Below, piece by piece: positions 1 through 8,174 of a stretch of DNA of 9,211 nucleotides. The notes under the pieces were generated by a model that was given only the letters and a program-made list of their open reading frames with translations, did no database searches and was not told where the DNA came from. Within the stretch, counting starts at the first letter, position 1, and each line of letters opens with the position of its first letter. This DNA comes from an uncultured Actinomycetes bacterium (lineage in GTDB: Bacteria > Actinomycetota > Actinomycetes > Mycobacteriales > Mycobacteriaceae). The position numbers were made by a program, and so were the translations under genes. The DNA is taken from contig CAIWCQ010000283.1 of NCBI GenBank assembly GCA_903911165.1, positions 1-9,211 of the forward strand. Direction: 5' to 3'.

Positions 1-57
1 GATCAGCTCATCGTCAGTCGATTCGCGCAGTTCACCCGCGCTGACGCCTACTGCCAT
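1..57 (-). CDS. rpmC: 50S ribosomal protein L29 (uL29), N-terminal 19 codons only
   Basis: This is the beginning of ribosomal protein L29, cut by the window edge. The 19 visible residues start [12 protein letters not shown] and end DDELI, which matches the mycobacterial L29 N-terminus as I recall it (MAVGVSPGELREL). L29 binds 23S rRNA next to L23 at the peptide exit of the large subunit. The ATG (57-55) overlaps the rplP stop by one base (TGATG). A GAGAGGAG ribosome-binding site lies about 8 nt upstream, inside rplP, so translation is probably coupled. It is the expected gene after rplP in the S10 operon. Identity rests on a short peptide plus gene order. Confidence 0.9.
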   Translation of the reverse strand, partial: MAVGVSAGELRESTDDELI

Positions 58-473
58 CAGAAGTGCTCCTCTCGGGTCACGATGCGGGCCTTAATCGGCA
101 ACTTGTGGATCGCGCGGGTCAGTGCGTCGCGGGCGATCTTCTCGTCCGGAAAGCTCAGTTCGAAGAGGATCCGGCCGGGCTTGACGTTGGCGACCCACCA
201 TTCCGGGGAGCCCTTGCCCGAGCCCATCCGGGTTTCGGCCGGCTTCTTCGTCAGCGGACGGTCCGGGAAGATGTTGATCCACACCTTGCCGCCGCGCTTG
301 ATGTGCCGGTTGATGGCGATACGCGCCGACTCGATCTGCCGGTTGGTGATGTAGGCATGCTCCAAAGCCTGGATGCCGTAGTCACCGAACGTCACCGCCG
401 TGCCACCACTGGCGAGGCCACGCTGACGTGGGTGATGCTGCTTGCGGTGCTTGACCTTACGGGGAATCAACAT
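57..473 (-). CDS. rplP: 50S ribosomal protein L16 (uL16)
   Basis: This encodes L16, a large-subunit protein that sits near the A site and contacts tRNA and the 5S and 23S rRNA region. The 138-residue length is what I expect for mycobacterial L16. The N-terminus [12 protein letters not shown] and the internal [31 protein letters not shown] block (residues about 59-88, with the [11 protein letters not shown] signature) are diagnostic. The ATG start lies only 3 nt after the rpsC stop, and a GGAGAG ribosome-binding site sits within the end of rpsC. The stop codon overlaps the rpmC start. It is part of the S10 operon and nothing looks unusual. Confidence 0.98.
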   Translation of the reverse strand: MLIPRKVKHRKQHHPRQRGLASGGTAVTFGDYGIQALEHAYITNRQIESARIAINRHIKRGGKVWINIFPDRPLTKKPAETRMGSGKGSPEWWVANVKPGRILFELSFPDEKIARDALTRAIHKLPIKARIVTREEHF

Positions 474-476
474 GAT

Positions 477-1899
<1,423 letters not shown>

Positions 1900-1903
<4 letters not shown>

Positions 1904-2181
1904 CGCCGCTTCGCTTTCCGGTCATCCTTGATGTGACCCTTGAACGTCCGCGTGGGCGCGAACTCGCCCAGTTTGTGCCCGACCATCGACTCGGTGACGA
2001 ACACCGGCACATGCTTGCGGCCGTCATGGACGGCGAAGGTGTGACCGATGAAGTCCGGGATGATGGTTGAACGACGCGACCAGGTCTTGATGACCTGCTT
2101 GGTGTTCTTGTCGTTCTGGACGTCGACCTTCTTGAGCAGGTGACCGTCGACGAACGGTCCCTTTTTCAGGCTGCGTGGCAT
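1900..2181 (-). CDS. rpsS: 30S ribosomal protein S19 (uS19)
   Basis: This encodes S19, a small-subunit head protein that pairs with S13 and contacts the A-site finger of the large subunit. The 93-residue protein begins [19 protein letters not shown] and contains [22 protein letters not shown] (about 41-62) and [17 protein letters not shown] (about 68-84), all hallmarks of the family. The length is as expected. It starts with ATG 28 nt after the rplB stop, behind a GGGAGA ribosome-binding site about 8 nt upstream. Its stop overlaps the rplV start by 4 nt (ATGA). Confidence 0.98.
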
Positions 2182-2209
2182 TTCTGCTTCTCCCTATGTC
2201 CCAGGCCGT

Positions 2210-3049
2210 CTAGCGCTTGTTCTTGCCGGTGCGACGGCGTCGGACGATGAGCTTGTCGCTGGGCTTGTTGGGTTTGCGGGTTCGGCCCTCGGCCTTGCCC
2301 CACGGGCTGACCGGGTGACGTCCGCCGGAGGTCTTGCCCTCGCCGCCACCGTGCGGGTGGTCGACCGGGTTCATCACCACACCGCGGACGGTGGGGCGCT
2401 TACCCTTCCACCGCATGCGGCCGGCCTTGCCCCAGTTGATGTTGGCCTGCTCGGCGTTGCCGACCTCGCCGACGCTGGCGCGGCAACGCACGTCGACACG
2501 GCGGATTTCGCCCGACGGCATCCGCAGCGAGGCATAGCCGCCTTCTTTGCCGAGCAGCTGGATGCTCGAGCCGGCCGACCGGGCCAGCTTGGCTCCGCCA
2601 CCGGGCCGCAACTCCACGGCGTGGATCACGGTTCCGGACGGGATATTGCGCAACGGCAGGCTGTTGCCCGGCTTGATGTCGGCATTGGGGCCCGACTCGA
2701 TGGTGTCGCCCTGGGCGAGGCCCTGCGGGGCGATGATGTAGCGCTTCTCACCGTCGAGGTAGTGCAGCAGGGCGATGTTGGCGGTGCGGTTCGGGTCGTA
2801 CTCGATGTGGGCGACCTTGGCGTTCACGCCGTCTTTGTCGTGGCGACGGAAGTCGATCACCCGGTAGGCACGCTTGTGGCCGCCGCCCTTGTGCCGGGTG
2901 GTGATCCGGCCGTGCGCGTTGCGGCCGCCGGTGCTGTGCAGCGGACGGATCAGCGACTTCTCCGGTGTCGAGCGGGTGATCTCGGCGAAATCGGAGACGC
3001 TGGCACCGCGGCGACCCGGTGTCGTCGGCTTGTACTTACGGATTCCCAT
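2210..3049 (-). CDS. rplB: 50S ribosomal protein L2 (uL2)
   Basis: This encodes L2, a primary 23S rRNA-binding protein needed for subunit joining and peptidyl-transferase assembly. The 279-residue protein starts [21 protein letters not shown] and carries RNA-binding stretches such as [23 protein letters not shown] (38-60). It also has the [24 protein letters not shown] signature (229-252), whose first histidine (231) corresponds to the highly conserved His near the active centre, His229 in E. coli. The tail is strongly basic ([14 protein letters not shown]). It begins at ATG 27 nt after the rplW stop, with AGGA about 8 nt upstream. There is nothing unusual in the coding sequence. Confidence 0.98.
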   Translation of the reverse strand: MGIRKYKPTTPGRRGASVSDFAEITRSTPEKSLIRPLHSTGGRNAHGRITTRHKGGGHKRAYRVIDFRRHDKDGVNAKVAHIEYDPNRTANIALLHYLDGEKRYIIAPQGLAQGDTIESGPNADIKPGNSLPLRNIPSGTVIHAVELRPGGGAKLARSAGSSIQLLGKEGGYASLRMPSGEIRRVDVRCRASVGEVGNAEQANINWGKAGRMRWKGKRPTVRGVVMNPVDHPHGGGEGKTSGGRHPVSPWGKAEGRTRKPNKPSDKLIVRRRRTGKNKR

Positions 3050-3076
3050 ATCTGTTTCCTAAAGCTTTCCGCCGGC

Positions 3077-3379
3077 CTAGGCCGGTGCTCCGAAAATGTC
3101 GATCGGCTTGCTTCCGGCGGCCAGCGTGACGATGGCGCGCTTGGTGTCTTTGCGCTTGCCGTAGCCGGACTTGGTGCGCTTGCGCTTGCCCTGTCGGTTA
3201 GCCGTGTTCACCGAATCCACCTTGACCGAGAAGATCTTCTCGATGGCGATCTTGATCTGCGTCTTGTTCGAATCCGGGTGGACGATGAACGTGTAGACGT
3301 TGTCCTCGATCAACCCGTAGGACTTCTCGGAGATGACCGGGGCCAGGATGATGTCGCGGGGGTCAGTCACAGTCGCCAT
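3077..3379 (-). CDS. rplW: 50S ribosomal protein L23 (uL23)
   Basis: This encodes L23, which lies beside the exit tunnel and forms the docking site for trigger factor and the signal recognition particle. The 100-residue protein has the family N-terminus [18 protein letters not shown] (8-25), the [31 protein letters not shown] core (29-59), and the basic extended loop [20 protein letters not shown] (63-82). The ATG overlaps the rplD stop by one base (TGATG). A strong AGGAGG ribosome-binding site sits 10 nt upstream, but it lies inside a short hairpin that also contains the start codon (see the separate entry at 3379-3397). This points to translational coupling with rplD. Confidence 0.98.
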   Translation of the reverse strand: MATVTDPRDIILAPVISEKSYGLIEDNVYTFIVHPDSNKTQIKIAIEKIFSVKVDSVNTANRQGKRKRTKSGYGKRKDTKRAIVTLAAGSKPIDIFGAPA

Positions 3380-3397
3380 CAGGGGGATACCTCCTGA
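3379..3397 (-). promoter_or_regulatory. Hairpin covering the rplW ribosome-binding site and the rplD/rplW junction
   Basis: On the minus strand these 19 bases form an inverted repeat: TCAGGAGG, loop TAT, CCCCCTGA, eight positions with one A-C mismatch. The 5' arm contains the AGGAGG ribosome-binding site of rplW. The 3' arm ends at the shared A of the rplD stop and rplW start. If formed in the mRNA it would hide the site until ribosomes finishing rplD open it. The pairing is seen in the sequence; the regulatory role is inferred. Confidence 0.5.
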
Positions 3398-4050
3398 TTC
3401 TCGTGAGCCTCGCTCTTGTCTGCAGCGTGGTGCGCGATGTAGGCGTTGAGTGCCTCGACGCTGAACACCACGTCATCGGCGTTGAGCACGTCATAGGTAT
3501 TCAGCTGATCCGGTGAGATCACGTGCACGCCAGGAAGGTTGCGAGCGCTGAGCGCTCCGACCTGATCGCTGCGGCCGATCACCAGCAGAACTTTCTTGTG
3601 CTCAGTCAGCGTGCCAAGAAATTCCTTGGCGCTCTTGGTTGACGGGCTCTGCCCGGCGACCAGTTCGGTCACCGCGTGGATCCGATCGTTGCGGGCCCTA
3701 TCGCTCAATGCCCCGCGAAGCGCGGCCGCGATCATCTTCTTCGGCGTGCGCTGGCTGTAGTCGCGCGGCTTCGGGCCGTGCACCACGCCGCCGCCCCGGT
3801 ACTGCGGGGCGCGTGTCGAACCCTGACGTGCGCGGCCGGTGCCCTTCTGCCGGTACGGCTTGCGGCCGCCGCCGGAGACCTCACCGCGGCGCTTGGTCGA
3901 GTGCGTTCCCTGTCGGGCCGCCGCCAGCTGGGCCGTCACTACCTGGTGCATGAGCGCGATATTGGCTTCGGCGTCGAAAAGTTCGGCGGGCAACTCGACG
4001 CTGCCACTCTTCTTACCGTCCGGAGTGCGGACGTCGATTGTCAGAGCCAT
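3379..4050 (-). CDS. rplD: 50S ribosomal protein L4 (uL4)
   Basis: This encodes L4, which reaches with a long loop into the exit tunnel opposite L22. In E. coli it also represses its own S10 operon through the mRNA leader. The 223-residue length fits mycobacterial L4. The loop sequence [39 protein letters not shown] (60-98) is diagnostic, and the globular part follows, including KKVLLVIGR (152-160). The C-terminus ends in a short acidic stretch (about 212-223). The ATG shares its A with the rplC stop (TAATG), with a GAGGTG ribosome-binding site just upstream. The stop overlaps the rplW start. Whether L4 regulates this operon as in E. coli is not shown here. Confidence 0.98.
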   Translation of the reverse strand: MALTIDVRTPDGKKSGSVELPAELFDAEANIALMHQVVTAQLAAARQGTHSTKRRGEVSGGGRKPYRQKGTGRARQGSTRAPQYRGGGVVHGPKPRDYSQRTPKKMIAAALRGALSDRARNDRIHAVTELVAGQSPSTKSAKEFLGTLTEHKKVLLVIGRSDQVGALSARNLPGVHVISPDQLNTYDVLNADDVVFSVEALNAYIAHHAADKSEAHENQEVSP

Positions 4051-4724
4051 TACTTCTCACCTCGATTGACCCCACCGCGTTTGACGGAAGTACGGACCAT
4101 CACCAGACCCCCGTTGCGACCGGGGATCGCACCCTTGATCAACAGCACGCCGTTGGCGGTGTCGACCTTGTGTACCAGCAGATTCTGGGTGGTAACACGA
4201 TCGCCGCCCATCCGGCCCGACATCCGGGTGCCCTTGAAAACACGGCCCGGTGTCGAGCAACCGCCGATGGATCCCGGCCGCCGGTGCACGGCCTGGGCGC
4301 CGTGCGAGGCGCCTTGGCCCTTGAACCCGTGCCGCTTCTTCGTGCCGGCGAAGCCCTTGCCCTTGGAGGTGCCGGTGACGTCGACGTAGCCGCCGTCGCT
4401 GAAGATCTCGGCCGTCAGTTCCTGGCCGACCTCGTACTCCGACGCCGCGGCCTCGTCGTCGAGTCGCAATTCGGCCAGGTGCCGACGCGGGTTGACTCCG
4501 GCGGCGTTGAACTGACCGGTGACAGGCTTGTTGACCTTGCGCGGGCTGATCTCGCCGTAGGCCAGTTGGACGGCGCTGTACCCGTCGCGTTCGGTGGTGC
4601 GGATCCGGGTGACGACGTTCGGCCCCGCCTTGATGACGGTGACCGGTACGACGCGGTTGTTCTCGTCGAAGATCTGGGTCATGCCCAGCTTCGTGCCGAG
4701 GATTCCCTTGCGTGTGCGTGACAT
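4050..4724 (-). CDS. rplC: 50S ribosomal protein L3 (uL3)
   Basis: This encodes L3, an early assembly protein whose extension approaches the peptidyl-transferase centre. The 224-residue protein has [15 protein letters not shown] (6-20), [26 protein letters not shown] (117-142) and [27 protein letters not shown] (147-173), all typical of L3. Cys156 aligns by my count with Cys154 of M. tuberculosis L3, where change to Arg is a known linezolid-resistance mutation; here the residue is wild type. The start MSRTRKG is two residues longer than the M. tuberculosis MARKG start. The gene begins 13 nt after rpsJ, and an AGGGG ribosome-binding site overlaps the rpsJ stop. Its stop overlaps the rplD start. 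Confidence 0.98.
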   Translation of the reverse strand: MSRTRKGILGTKLGMTQIFDENNRVVPVTVIKAGPNVVTRIRTTERDGYSAVQLAYGEISPRKVNKPVTGQFNAAGVNPRRHLAELRLDDEAAASEYEVGQELTAEIFSDGGYVDVTGTSKGKGFAGTKKRHGFKGQGASHGAQAVHRRPGSIGGCSTPGRVFKGTRMSGRMGGDRVTTQNLLVHKVDTANGVLLIKGAIPGRNGGLVMVRTSVKRGGVNRGEK

Positions 4725-4737
4725 ATCGGACAGACCC

Positions 4738-5043
4738 CTACTGGATATTCACGTCGACGCTGGCCGGCAGGTCGATGCGCATCAGCGCGTCGACCGTCTT
4801 CGGCGTGGGGTCGAGGATGTCGATGAGTCGTTTGTGAGTGCGCATCTCGAAGTGCTCGCGGGAGTCCTTGTACTTGTGCGGAGACCGGATCACGCAGTAC
4901 ACGTTCCGCTCCGTCGGCAGCGGCACAGGTCCGACCACGCTGGCGCCGGTACGGGTGACCGTTTCCACGATCTTGCGCGCCGAGGCGTCAATAGCCTCGT
5001 GGTCATAGGCCTTGAGCCTGATGCGGATCTTTTGTCCCGCCAC
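4738..5043 (-). CDS. rpsJ: 30S ribosomal protein S10 (uS10, NusE), first gene of the operon
   Basis: This encodes S10, a small-subunit head protein. In bacteria it also acts as NusE, joining NusB in transcription antitermination and linking to NusG. The 101-residue protein starts (M)[21 protein letters not shown] and contains [39 protein letters not shown], near-identical to what I recall of M. tuberculosis S10. The start is GTG at 5043-5041, chosen because it gives the family length and has a GAAGGTGGG ribosome-binding site (5058-5050) 6 nt upstream. The frame stays open upstream to about 5247, but that stretch is Arg-rich, has no good start signal and is not S10-like. It is the promoter-proximal gene of the operon. 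Confidence 0.97.
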   Translation of the reverse strand: MAGQKIRIRLKAYDHEAIDASARKIVETVTRTGASVVGPVPLPTERNVYCVIRSPHKYKDSREHFEMRTHKRLIDILDPTPKTVDALMRIDLPASVDVNIQ

Positions 5044-5282
5044 GCTTGTCCCACCTTCACTGCTGGTATCGCGCCGGGTTACCGGCGCTGGCTCTCGCCG
5101 CCGCTGTTTACCTGTCCTGGTCCACCGGCCCCCCGCGGTCGGGTGTGTCACCCTCGCGCAGCCTCGAAGCGCGACGGAAATCGCCTCGCTCCGAAATGGG
5201 GACCGGACGCGCCAGTGCTGGCGCTGGTCGTTCGCCTTGCGCGACACGCTCCCCGTGGGGTGCGAAACCGGCTCAAGGCAAC
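5044..5282 (-). promoter_or_regulatory. Putative structured 5' leader of the S10 operon
   Basis: Between the predicted promoter and rpsJ lie about 240 nt without a convincing gene. The stretch holds three inverted repeats that would form hairpins in the transcript. At 5201-5229 there is a GCGCCA/TGGCGC stem with a 4-nt loop plus an outer GACC/GGTC. At 5154-5174 there is TCGCGC/GCGCGA with a 9-nt loop. At 5071-5088 there is a perfect 7-bp GCGCCGG/CCGGCGC stem with a TAAC tetraloop, ending 12 nt before the GAAGGTGGG ribosome-binding site. None is followed by a U-run, so none looks like an intrinsic terminator. A regulatory leader is plausible for this operon, but I recognise no known motif. Confidence 0.4.
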
Positions 5283-5288
5283 CCGCCC

Positions 5289-5317
5289 AGTATGCCCCAG
5301 AACCAGGTCTGGGCCAA
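5289..5317 (-). promoter_or_regulatory. Candidate sigma-A-type promoter of the S10 operon
   Basis: Reading the minus strand, TTGGCC (5317-5312; four of six matches to TTGACA) is followed after 17 bp by CATACT (5294-5289; four of six matches to TATAAT, including the key A and final T). Transcription would begin near 5282. The location upstream of the first gene of the operon fits. The spacer contains most of an inverted repeat, CCCAGA/TCTGGG at 5296-5313. In GC-rich mycobacterial DNA such matches are only moderately specific. Confidence 0.42.
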
Positions 5318-5361
5318 ATCCCTGGTCAAGTCCGACGCCGGAGCATACGGTGCCAACACCG

Positions 5362-5401
5362 GACGAGGAGTTGCGATGAACGACGAGGGGTTGCGATGTA
5401 C
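5362..5401 (+). repeat. 20-bp tandem duplication of a ribosome-binding site and start codon
   Basis: Copy one (5362-5381) and copy two (5382-5401) match at 18 of 20 positions; the differences are at 5369/5389 and 5379/5399. Each copy contains GAGGAG or GAGGGG, five bases (TTGCG), then ATG. The second ATG (5396) opens the 361-codon gene. The first ATG (5376) is out of frame because 20 is not a multiple of 3, and it opens a 10-codon reading frame (MNDEGLRCTQ, stop ending at 5408) that overlaps the gene start. Confidence 0.9.
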
Positions 5402-5408
5402 ACAGTGA
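5376..5408 (+). CDS. Possible 10-residue upstream ORF overlapping the oxidoreductase start
   Basis: This short frame reads MNDEGLRCTQ and then TGA. It has a GAGGAG ribosome-binding site with 5-nt spacing, slightly closer to consensus than the GAGGGG of the main gene. It ends 10 nt inside the main gene in another frame. It may be a leader peptide that tunes or couples translation of the downstream gene, or simply a by-product of the tandem duplication. The start signals are visible; actual translation is unproven. Confidence 0.35.
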   Translation: MNDEGLRCTQ

Positions 5409-6481
5409 TCCAGTGGGCCACCGGCGGTGTCGGAAAAGCAGCGATCCAGGCCGTTCTGCGCCACCCCGAACTCGAACTCGTCGGCTGCTGGGTGCACAGC
5501 GCCGACAAGAACGGTCGTGACGTGGGCGAATTGGCAGGTGAGGCCCCGATCGGGGTGCTCGCCACCAACGATATTGACGAGTTGCTGGCAACCGATGCCG
5601 ACTGCGTCATGTATTCGCCACTGCTGCCCGACGACCAGGTCGTCATGCGGATCCTGCGATCCGGCAAGAATGTGGTCACCCCGGTCGGCTGGGTCTATCC
5701 GGACCGGCAGAGCCCGGCCGTGGCGGCCATCGAAGCGGCCTGCGTGGCCGGAAACGTCACCCTGCACGGCTCGGGTATCCACCCGGGGGGAATCACCGAG
5801 CGCTTTCCGCTGATGGTCTCGTCACTGTCGTCGGCGATCACCCATGTGCGGGCTGAGGAGTTCTCCGATCTGCGCACCTACAACGCCCCCATGGTGGTGC
5901 GCGAGGTGATGGGCTTCGGCCTGACGCCCGAGCAGGCGATGGGCGGGCCGATGGCGGTACTGCTGGAAGCGGGATTCAAACAATCCGTCCGGATGGTGAC
6001 CGACCAGTTGGGTTTCGATGCCGAACCTCGCATCCGGTCCACCCAGGAGGTCGCGATCGCCGTAAACGGATCCGATGATCTGATCGTGCCGATGGAACCC
6101 GGCACGGTGGGGGCGCGACGGTTCCGCTGGGAAGCCATCGTTGACGATCGGCCGGTGGTCACCGCCGCGGTCAACTGGTTGATGTGCGAGGTGGAGTTGG
6201 ATCCGCCGTGGACGCTCGGCGAGCAGGGTGAGCGCTTCGAGGTTGAGATCACCGGCGATCCCACCGTGTCACTGACGTTCAAGGGGCTGCAACCGGAGTC
6301 GGTGGCCGAGGGCCTGATCCGCAACCCCGGCGTGGTGTCCACCGCTAATCACTGCATCAGCGCCGTCCCGTACGTCTGCGCCGCCGATGCCGGCATCAAG
6401 ACCTATCTGGACCTGCCGCTGATCGCCGGCCGCGCGGCACCGGATCTGGCCGTCGGCCGTTCCCCGCGAAGCGCCGACTAG
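5396..6481 (+). CDS. DapB-like NAD(P)-binding oxidoreductase (dihydrodipicolinate reductase-like / amine dehydrogenase-like family)
   Basis: This 361-residue protein has an N-terminal Rossmann fold with nucleotide-binding GGVGK at 10-14 (MYTVIQWATGGVGKAAI) and a second strand ELELVGCWVHS (25-35), followed by a DapB-like GRDVGELAG segment (40-48). A conserved-looking GSGIHPGGITERFP stretch (125-138) lies in the middle, and the C-terminal half is presumably a catalytic/dimerisation domain. It is not true DapB, which is about 245 residues and has an HHxxKxDAPSG-type motif that I do not see. Relatives in actinobacteria are usually named dihydrodipicolinate reductase-like or NAD(P)H-dependent amine dehydrogenase family (2,4-diaminopentanoate dehydrogenase-like). 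Substrate is unknown. ATG 5396 was chosen because the nucleotide-binding fold begins at once and GAGGGG lies 5 nt upstream. Its stop interlocks with that of the convergent carboxylesterase. Confidence 0.8.
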   Translation: MYTVIQWATGGVGKAAIQAVLRHPELELVGCWVHSADKNGRDVGELAGEAPIGVLATNDIDELLATDADCVMYSPLLPDDQVVMRILRSGKNVVTPVGWVYPDRQSPAVAAIEAACVAGNVTLHGSGIHPGGITERFPLMVSSLSSAITHVRAEEFSDLRTYNAPMVVREVMGFGLTPEQAMGGPMAVLLEAGFKQSVRMVTDQLGFDAEPRIRSTQEVAIAVNGSDDLIVPMEPGTVGARRFRWEAIVDDRPVVTAAVNWLMCEVELDPPWTLGEQGERFEVEITGDPTVSLTFKGLQPESVAEGLIRNPGVVSTANHCISAVPYVCAADAGIKTYLDLPLIAGRAAPDLAVGRSPRSAD

Positions 6482-8046
6482 CCTCGCGACGACCAGAACC
6501 CGCACTGGTGACGAGCGGCGAAGTCACCGATGACAGTGGGCCCACCGGTCTTCAGCGAGAGTCGTTGCGGCCGTTCAGGATTCAGCTGCGGCCACTCGGG
6601 CAGGCCGGGCACGTCGGGGGCGCCGGTCGTCACGAAGCGGCTCCAGTAGGCGATCATCTGATCTGACAGCACGCGCTGCGCCTCGCCGAGGTCCGGCGCA
6701 CCACCGATGTCGAACAGGTAGCGCAGTTCCAGGGCGTGGCTGGCACCCACCGCGAACGGCGCCTGCCGTACCGGGTCGGGCACGGGCGCGCTGGGGTCGT
6801 TGAACTCGTATGCGTACACCGGAGCGCGGTTGGCCAGTTCGGTCGCCATGGTGTCGACCGGGCAGGCGAACACCCCGTCGGTCACGGTGGCGGCGTACGC
6901 CAGGCCGACGCTGCCGTCGTACTTCGACAGCGGGTAGCGAGCGGCGATGGCGGGGGCCTCGGCACCGAAGGTGTCCTCGAGCAGAGTCCGGTACGGCGCC
7001 AGTCTTCTGTCGCGCAGGTAGCTCAGCGCCACGAACAGGGTGAACTCGTCGGCGGTGGTGCCGATCAGCATCGGCACCGCCGCGGTGCGACCGCGGTCGG
7101 CCACCGTCGCCGGGGCGAAGGGGAGCCGCTCGGTCCCGGTGACCGGGCCGGTGAGGATGTTGGCGCCGATCTTGACGTACGGCGGTCCGTCGCGAAGGCG
7201 GTCGGCGGGAAGCGCGCGCAGGCACTGCCCGGCCGACGCCGGATCGGCGCACCCTTTCCCGGCGGCGTAGCCGGCGCTGATGCGTTCGGCGGCGGGCAGG
7301 TCGGCTTGGATCTGGCACGGCCCGCTTTGCATGATGGCCGCCCGGAAGAGCCCGTCGGACTCCGGTGCGACGAGGTGGTCGCACACCGAGATGGCGCCGG
7401 CGGACTCACCGGCGATGGTCACCTTGGCGGGGTCACCGCCGAACGCGGCGATGTTGTCGCGCACCCAGCGCAGGGCCGCCTGCTGGTCGGCGAGGCCGTA
7501 GTTTCCGGGTTCGCCGTCACCGGCGGCCAGCGCCGGGTGGGCCAGGAAGCCGAGCGCGCCCAGTCGGTAGTTGATGGTGACCACGACGATATCGCCGCGG
7601 GTTGCCAGCCAGCGAGAGTTGTAGATGTCGGAGCTGCCATTGAGGAAGCCGCCGCCGTGAATCCACACCATCACCGGCCGCGGCTCGTCCGGGGTGGCCC
7701 CACTCGGGCTCCAGACCGACAGGTTCAGGCAGTCCTCGCTGGTCGCCAGGCCGTAGTCGGGGTCCACCCGGGTGTCCTGGATACACCGCAATCCCGGCTT
7801 GGTGGCGTCGCGCACCGACTTCCACGGCACCGGCGCCACCGGCGGCGCCCAGCGCAGCGGACCGGCGGGCGCGGCGGCGTAGGGAACGCCCTCGAAGATC
7901 CGCACCCCGGGCGCGATGCTGCCGCGTACCGATCCGGCCGCGGTGACGACGACCGCCGGATCGGGCGGTGCGGTGCGGCCGCAACCGGTGGCGACGAGTG
8001 CCGCCGCGAGCAGTGCGGTCGCGGCGCGAACGAATCCTGCTGGCAC
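6478..8046 (-). CDS. Type-B carboxylesterase/lipase family lipoprotein
   Basis: This encodes a secreted serine esterase that hydrolyses carboxyl esters. Numbered from GTG 8046 it has 522 residues. A signal peptide of about 21 residues ends in a lipobox VATGC with Cys22, predicting a lipoprotein in the cell envelope. The oxyanion hole HGGG is at 130-133, the nucleophile elbow GESAG at 213-217 (Ser215), the likely acid Glu334 is in GTTADEF, and the likely His437 is in GASHALELRYLF. Cys88 and Cys106 (in SEDCLNL), and Cys266 with Cys275, match usual disulfide positions. The length is normal for the family. An in-frame TTG at 8055 gives three more residues, but AGGG directly abuts that TTG and lies 9 nt before the GTG, so GTG is preferred. 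It is divergent from the P450. Confidence 0.9.
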   Translation of the reverse strand: MPAGFVRAATALLAAALVATGCGRTAPPDPAVVVTAAGSVRGSIAPGVRIFEGVPYAAAPAGPLRWAPPVAPVPWKSVRDATKPGLRCIQDTRVDPDYGLATSEDCLNLSVWSPSGATPDEPRPVMVWIHGGGFLNGSSDIYNSRWLATRGDIVVVTINYRLGALGFLAHPALAAGDGEPGNYGLADQQAALRWVRDNIAAFGGDPAKVTIAGESAGAISVCDHLVAPESDGLFRAAIMQSGPCQIQADLPAAERISAGYAAGKGCADPASAGQCLRALPADRLRDGPPYVKIGANILTGPVTGTERLPFAPATVADRGRTAAVPMLIGTTADEFTLFVALSYLRDRRLAPYRTLLEDTFGAEAPAIAARYPLSKYDGSVGLAYAATVTDGVFACPVDTMATELANRAPVYAYEFNDPSAPVPDPVRQAPFAVGASHALELRYLFDIGGAPDLGEAQRVLSDQMIAYWSRFVTTGAPDVPGLPEWPQLNPERPQRLSLKTGGPTVIGDFAARHQCGFWSSRG

Positions 8047-8092
8047 GGTTGACAACCCTACGCGGGCACGGCGCGGACCAGCCGCGGGTGAT

Positions 8093-8119
8093 TTTGACCT
8101 AATGCTCTAGCTTTGACCT
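8093..8119 (+). repeat. TTTGACCT direct repeat between carboxylesterase and P450
   Basis: The octamer TTTGACCT occurs at 8093-8100 and again at 8112-8119, 19 bp apart start to start, in an AT-richer patch of a GC-rich intergenic region. It lies 56-82 bp before the P450 start and about 50 bp upstream of the carboxylesterase start. Both copies contain TTGACC, a fair -35 element. The second copy has a poor -10 candidate (GGAAAT, 8136-8141) at 17 bp spacing. The repeat could instead be a pair of regulator-binding half-sites for the divergent genes. The repeat is seen; the function is inferred. Confidence 0.45.
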
Positions 8120-8174
8120 GCCGGTGCGACACACTGGAAATCTGACACCCGTCAACTTCGGCACAGGAGATGCG

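Noticed and set aside
2315..3397. Plus-strand open frame of 360 codons opposite rplB and rplW
   Set aside because: It is a shadow of conserved ribosomal genes with low-information composition and no domain.
5071..5088. Perfect GC-rich hairpin considered as an intrinsic terminator of the S10 leader
   Set aside because: No U-run follows on either strand. It is better read as a leader structure.
5044..5247. N-terminal extension of rpsJ to a GTG at 5247
   Set aside because: It would add 68 Arg-rich residues not found in S10. GGGGAG lies too close to that GTG, while the GTG at 5043 has a well-spaced site and gives the family length of 101.
5012..5395. Extension of the oxidoreductase upstream into the intergenic region
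   Set aside because: The frame is open, but the nucleotide-binding fold starts at ATG 5396, the extra sequence would overlap rpsJ, and it has no recognisable fold.
6736..8052. Plus-strand open frame of 438 codons opposite the carboxylesterase
   Set aside because: The minus strand carries the complete esterase with its catalytic motifs. The plus frame is Gly/Arg/Val/His-rich and has no motif.
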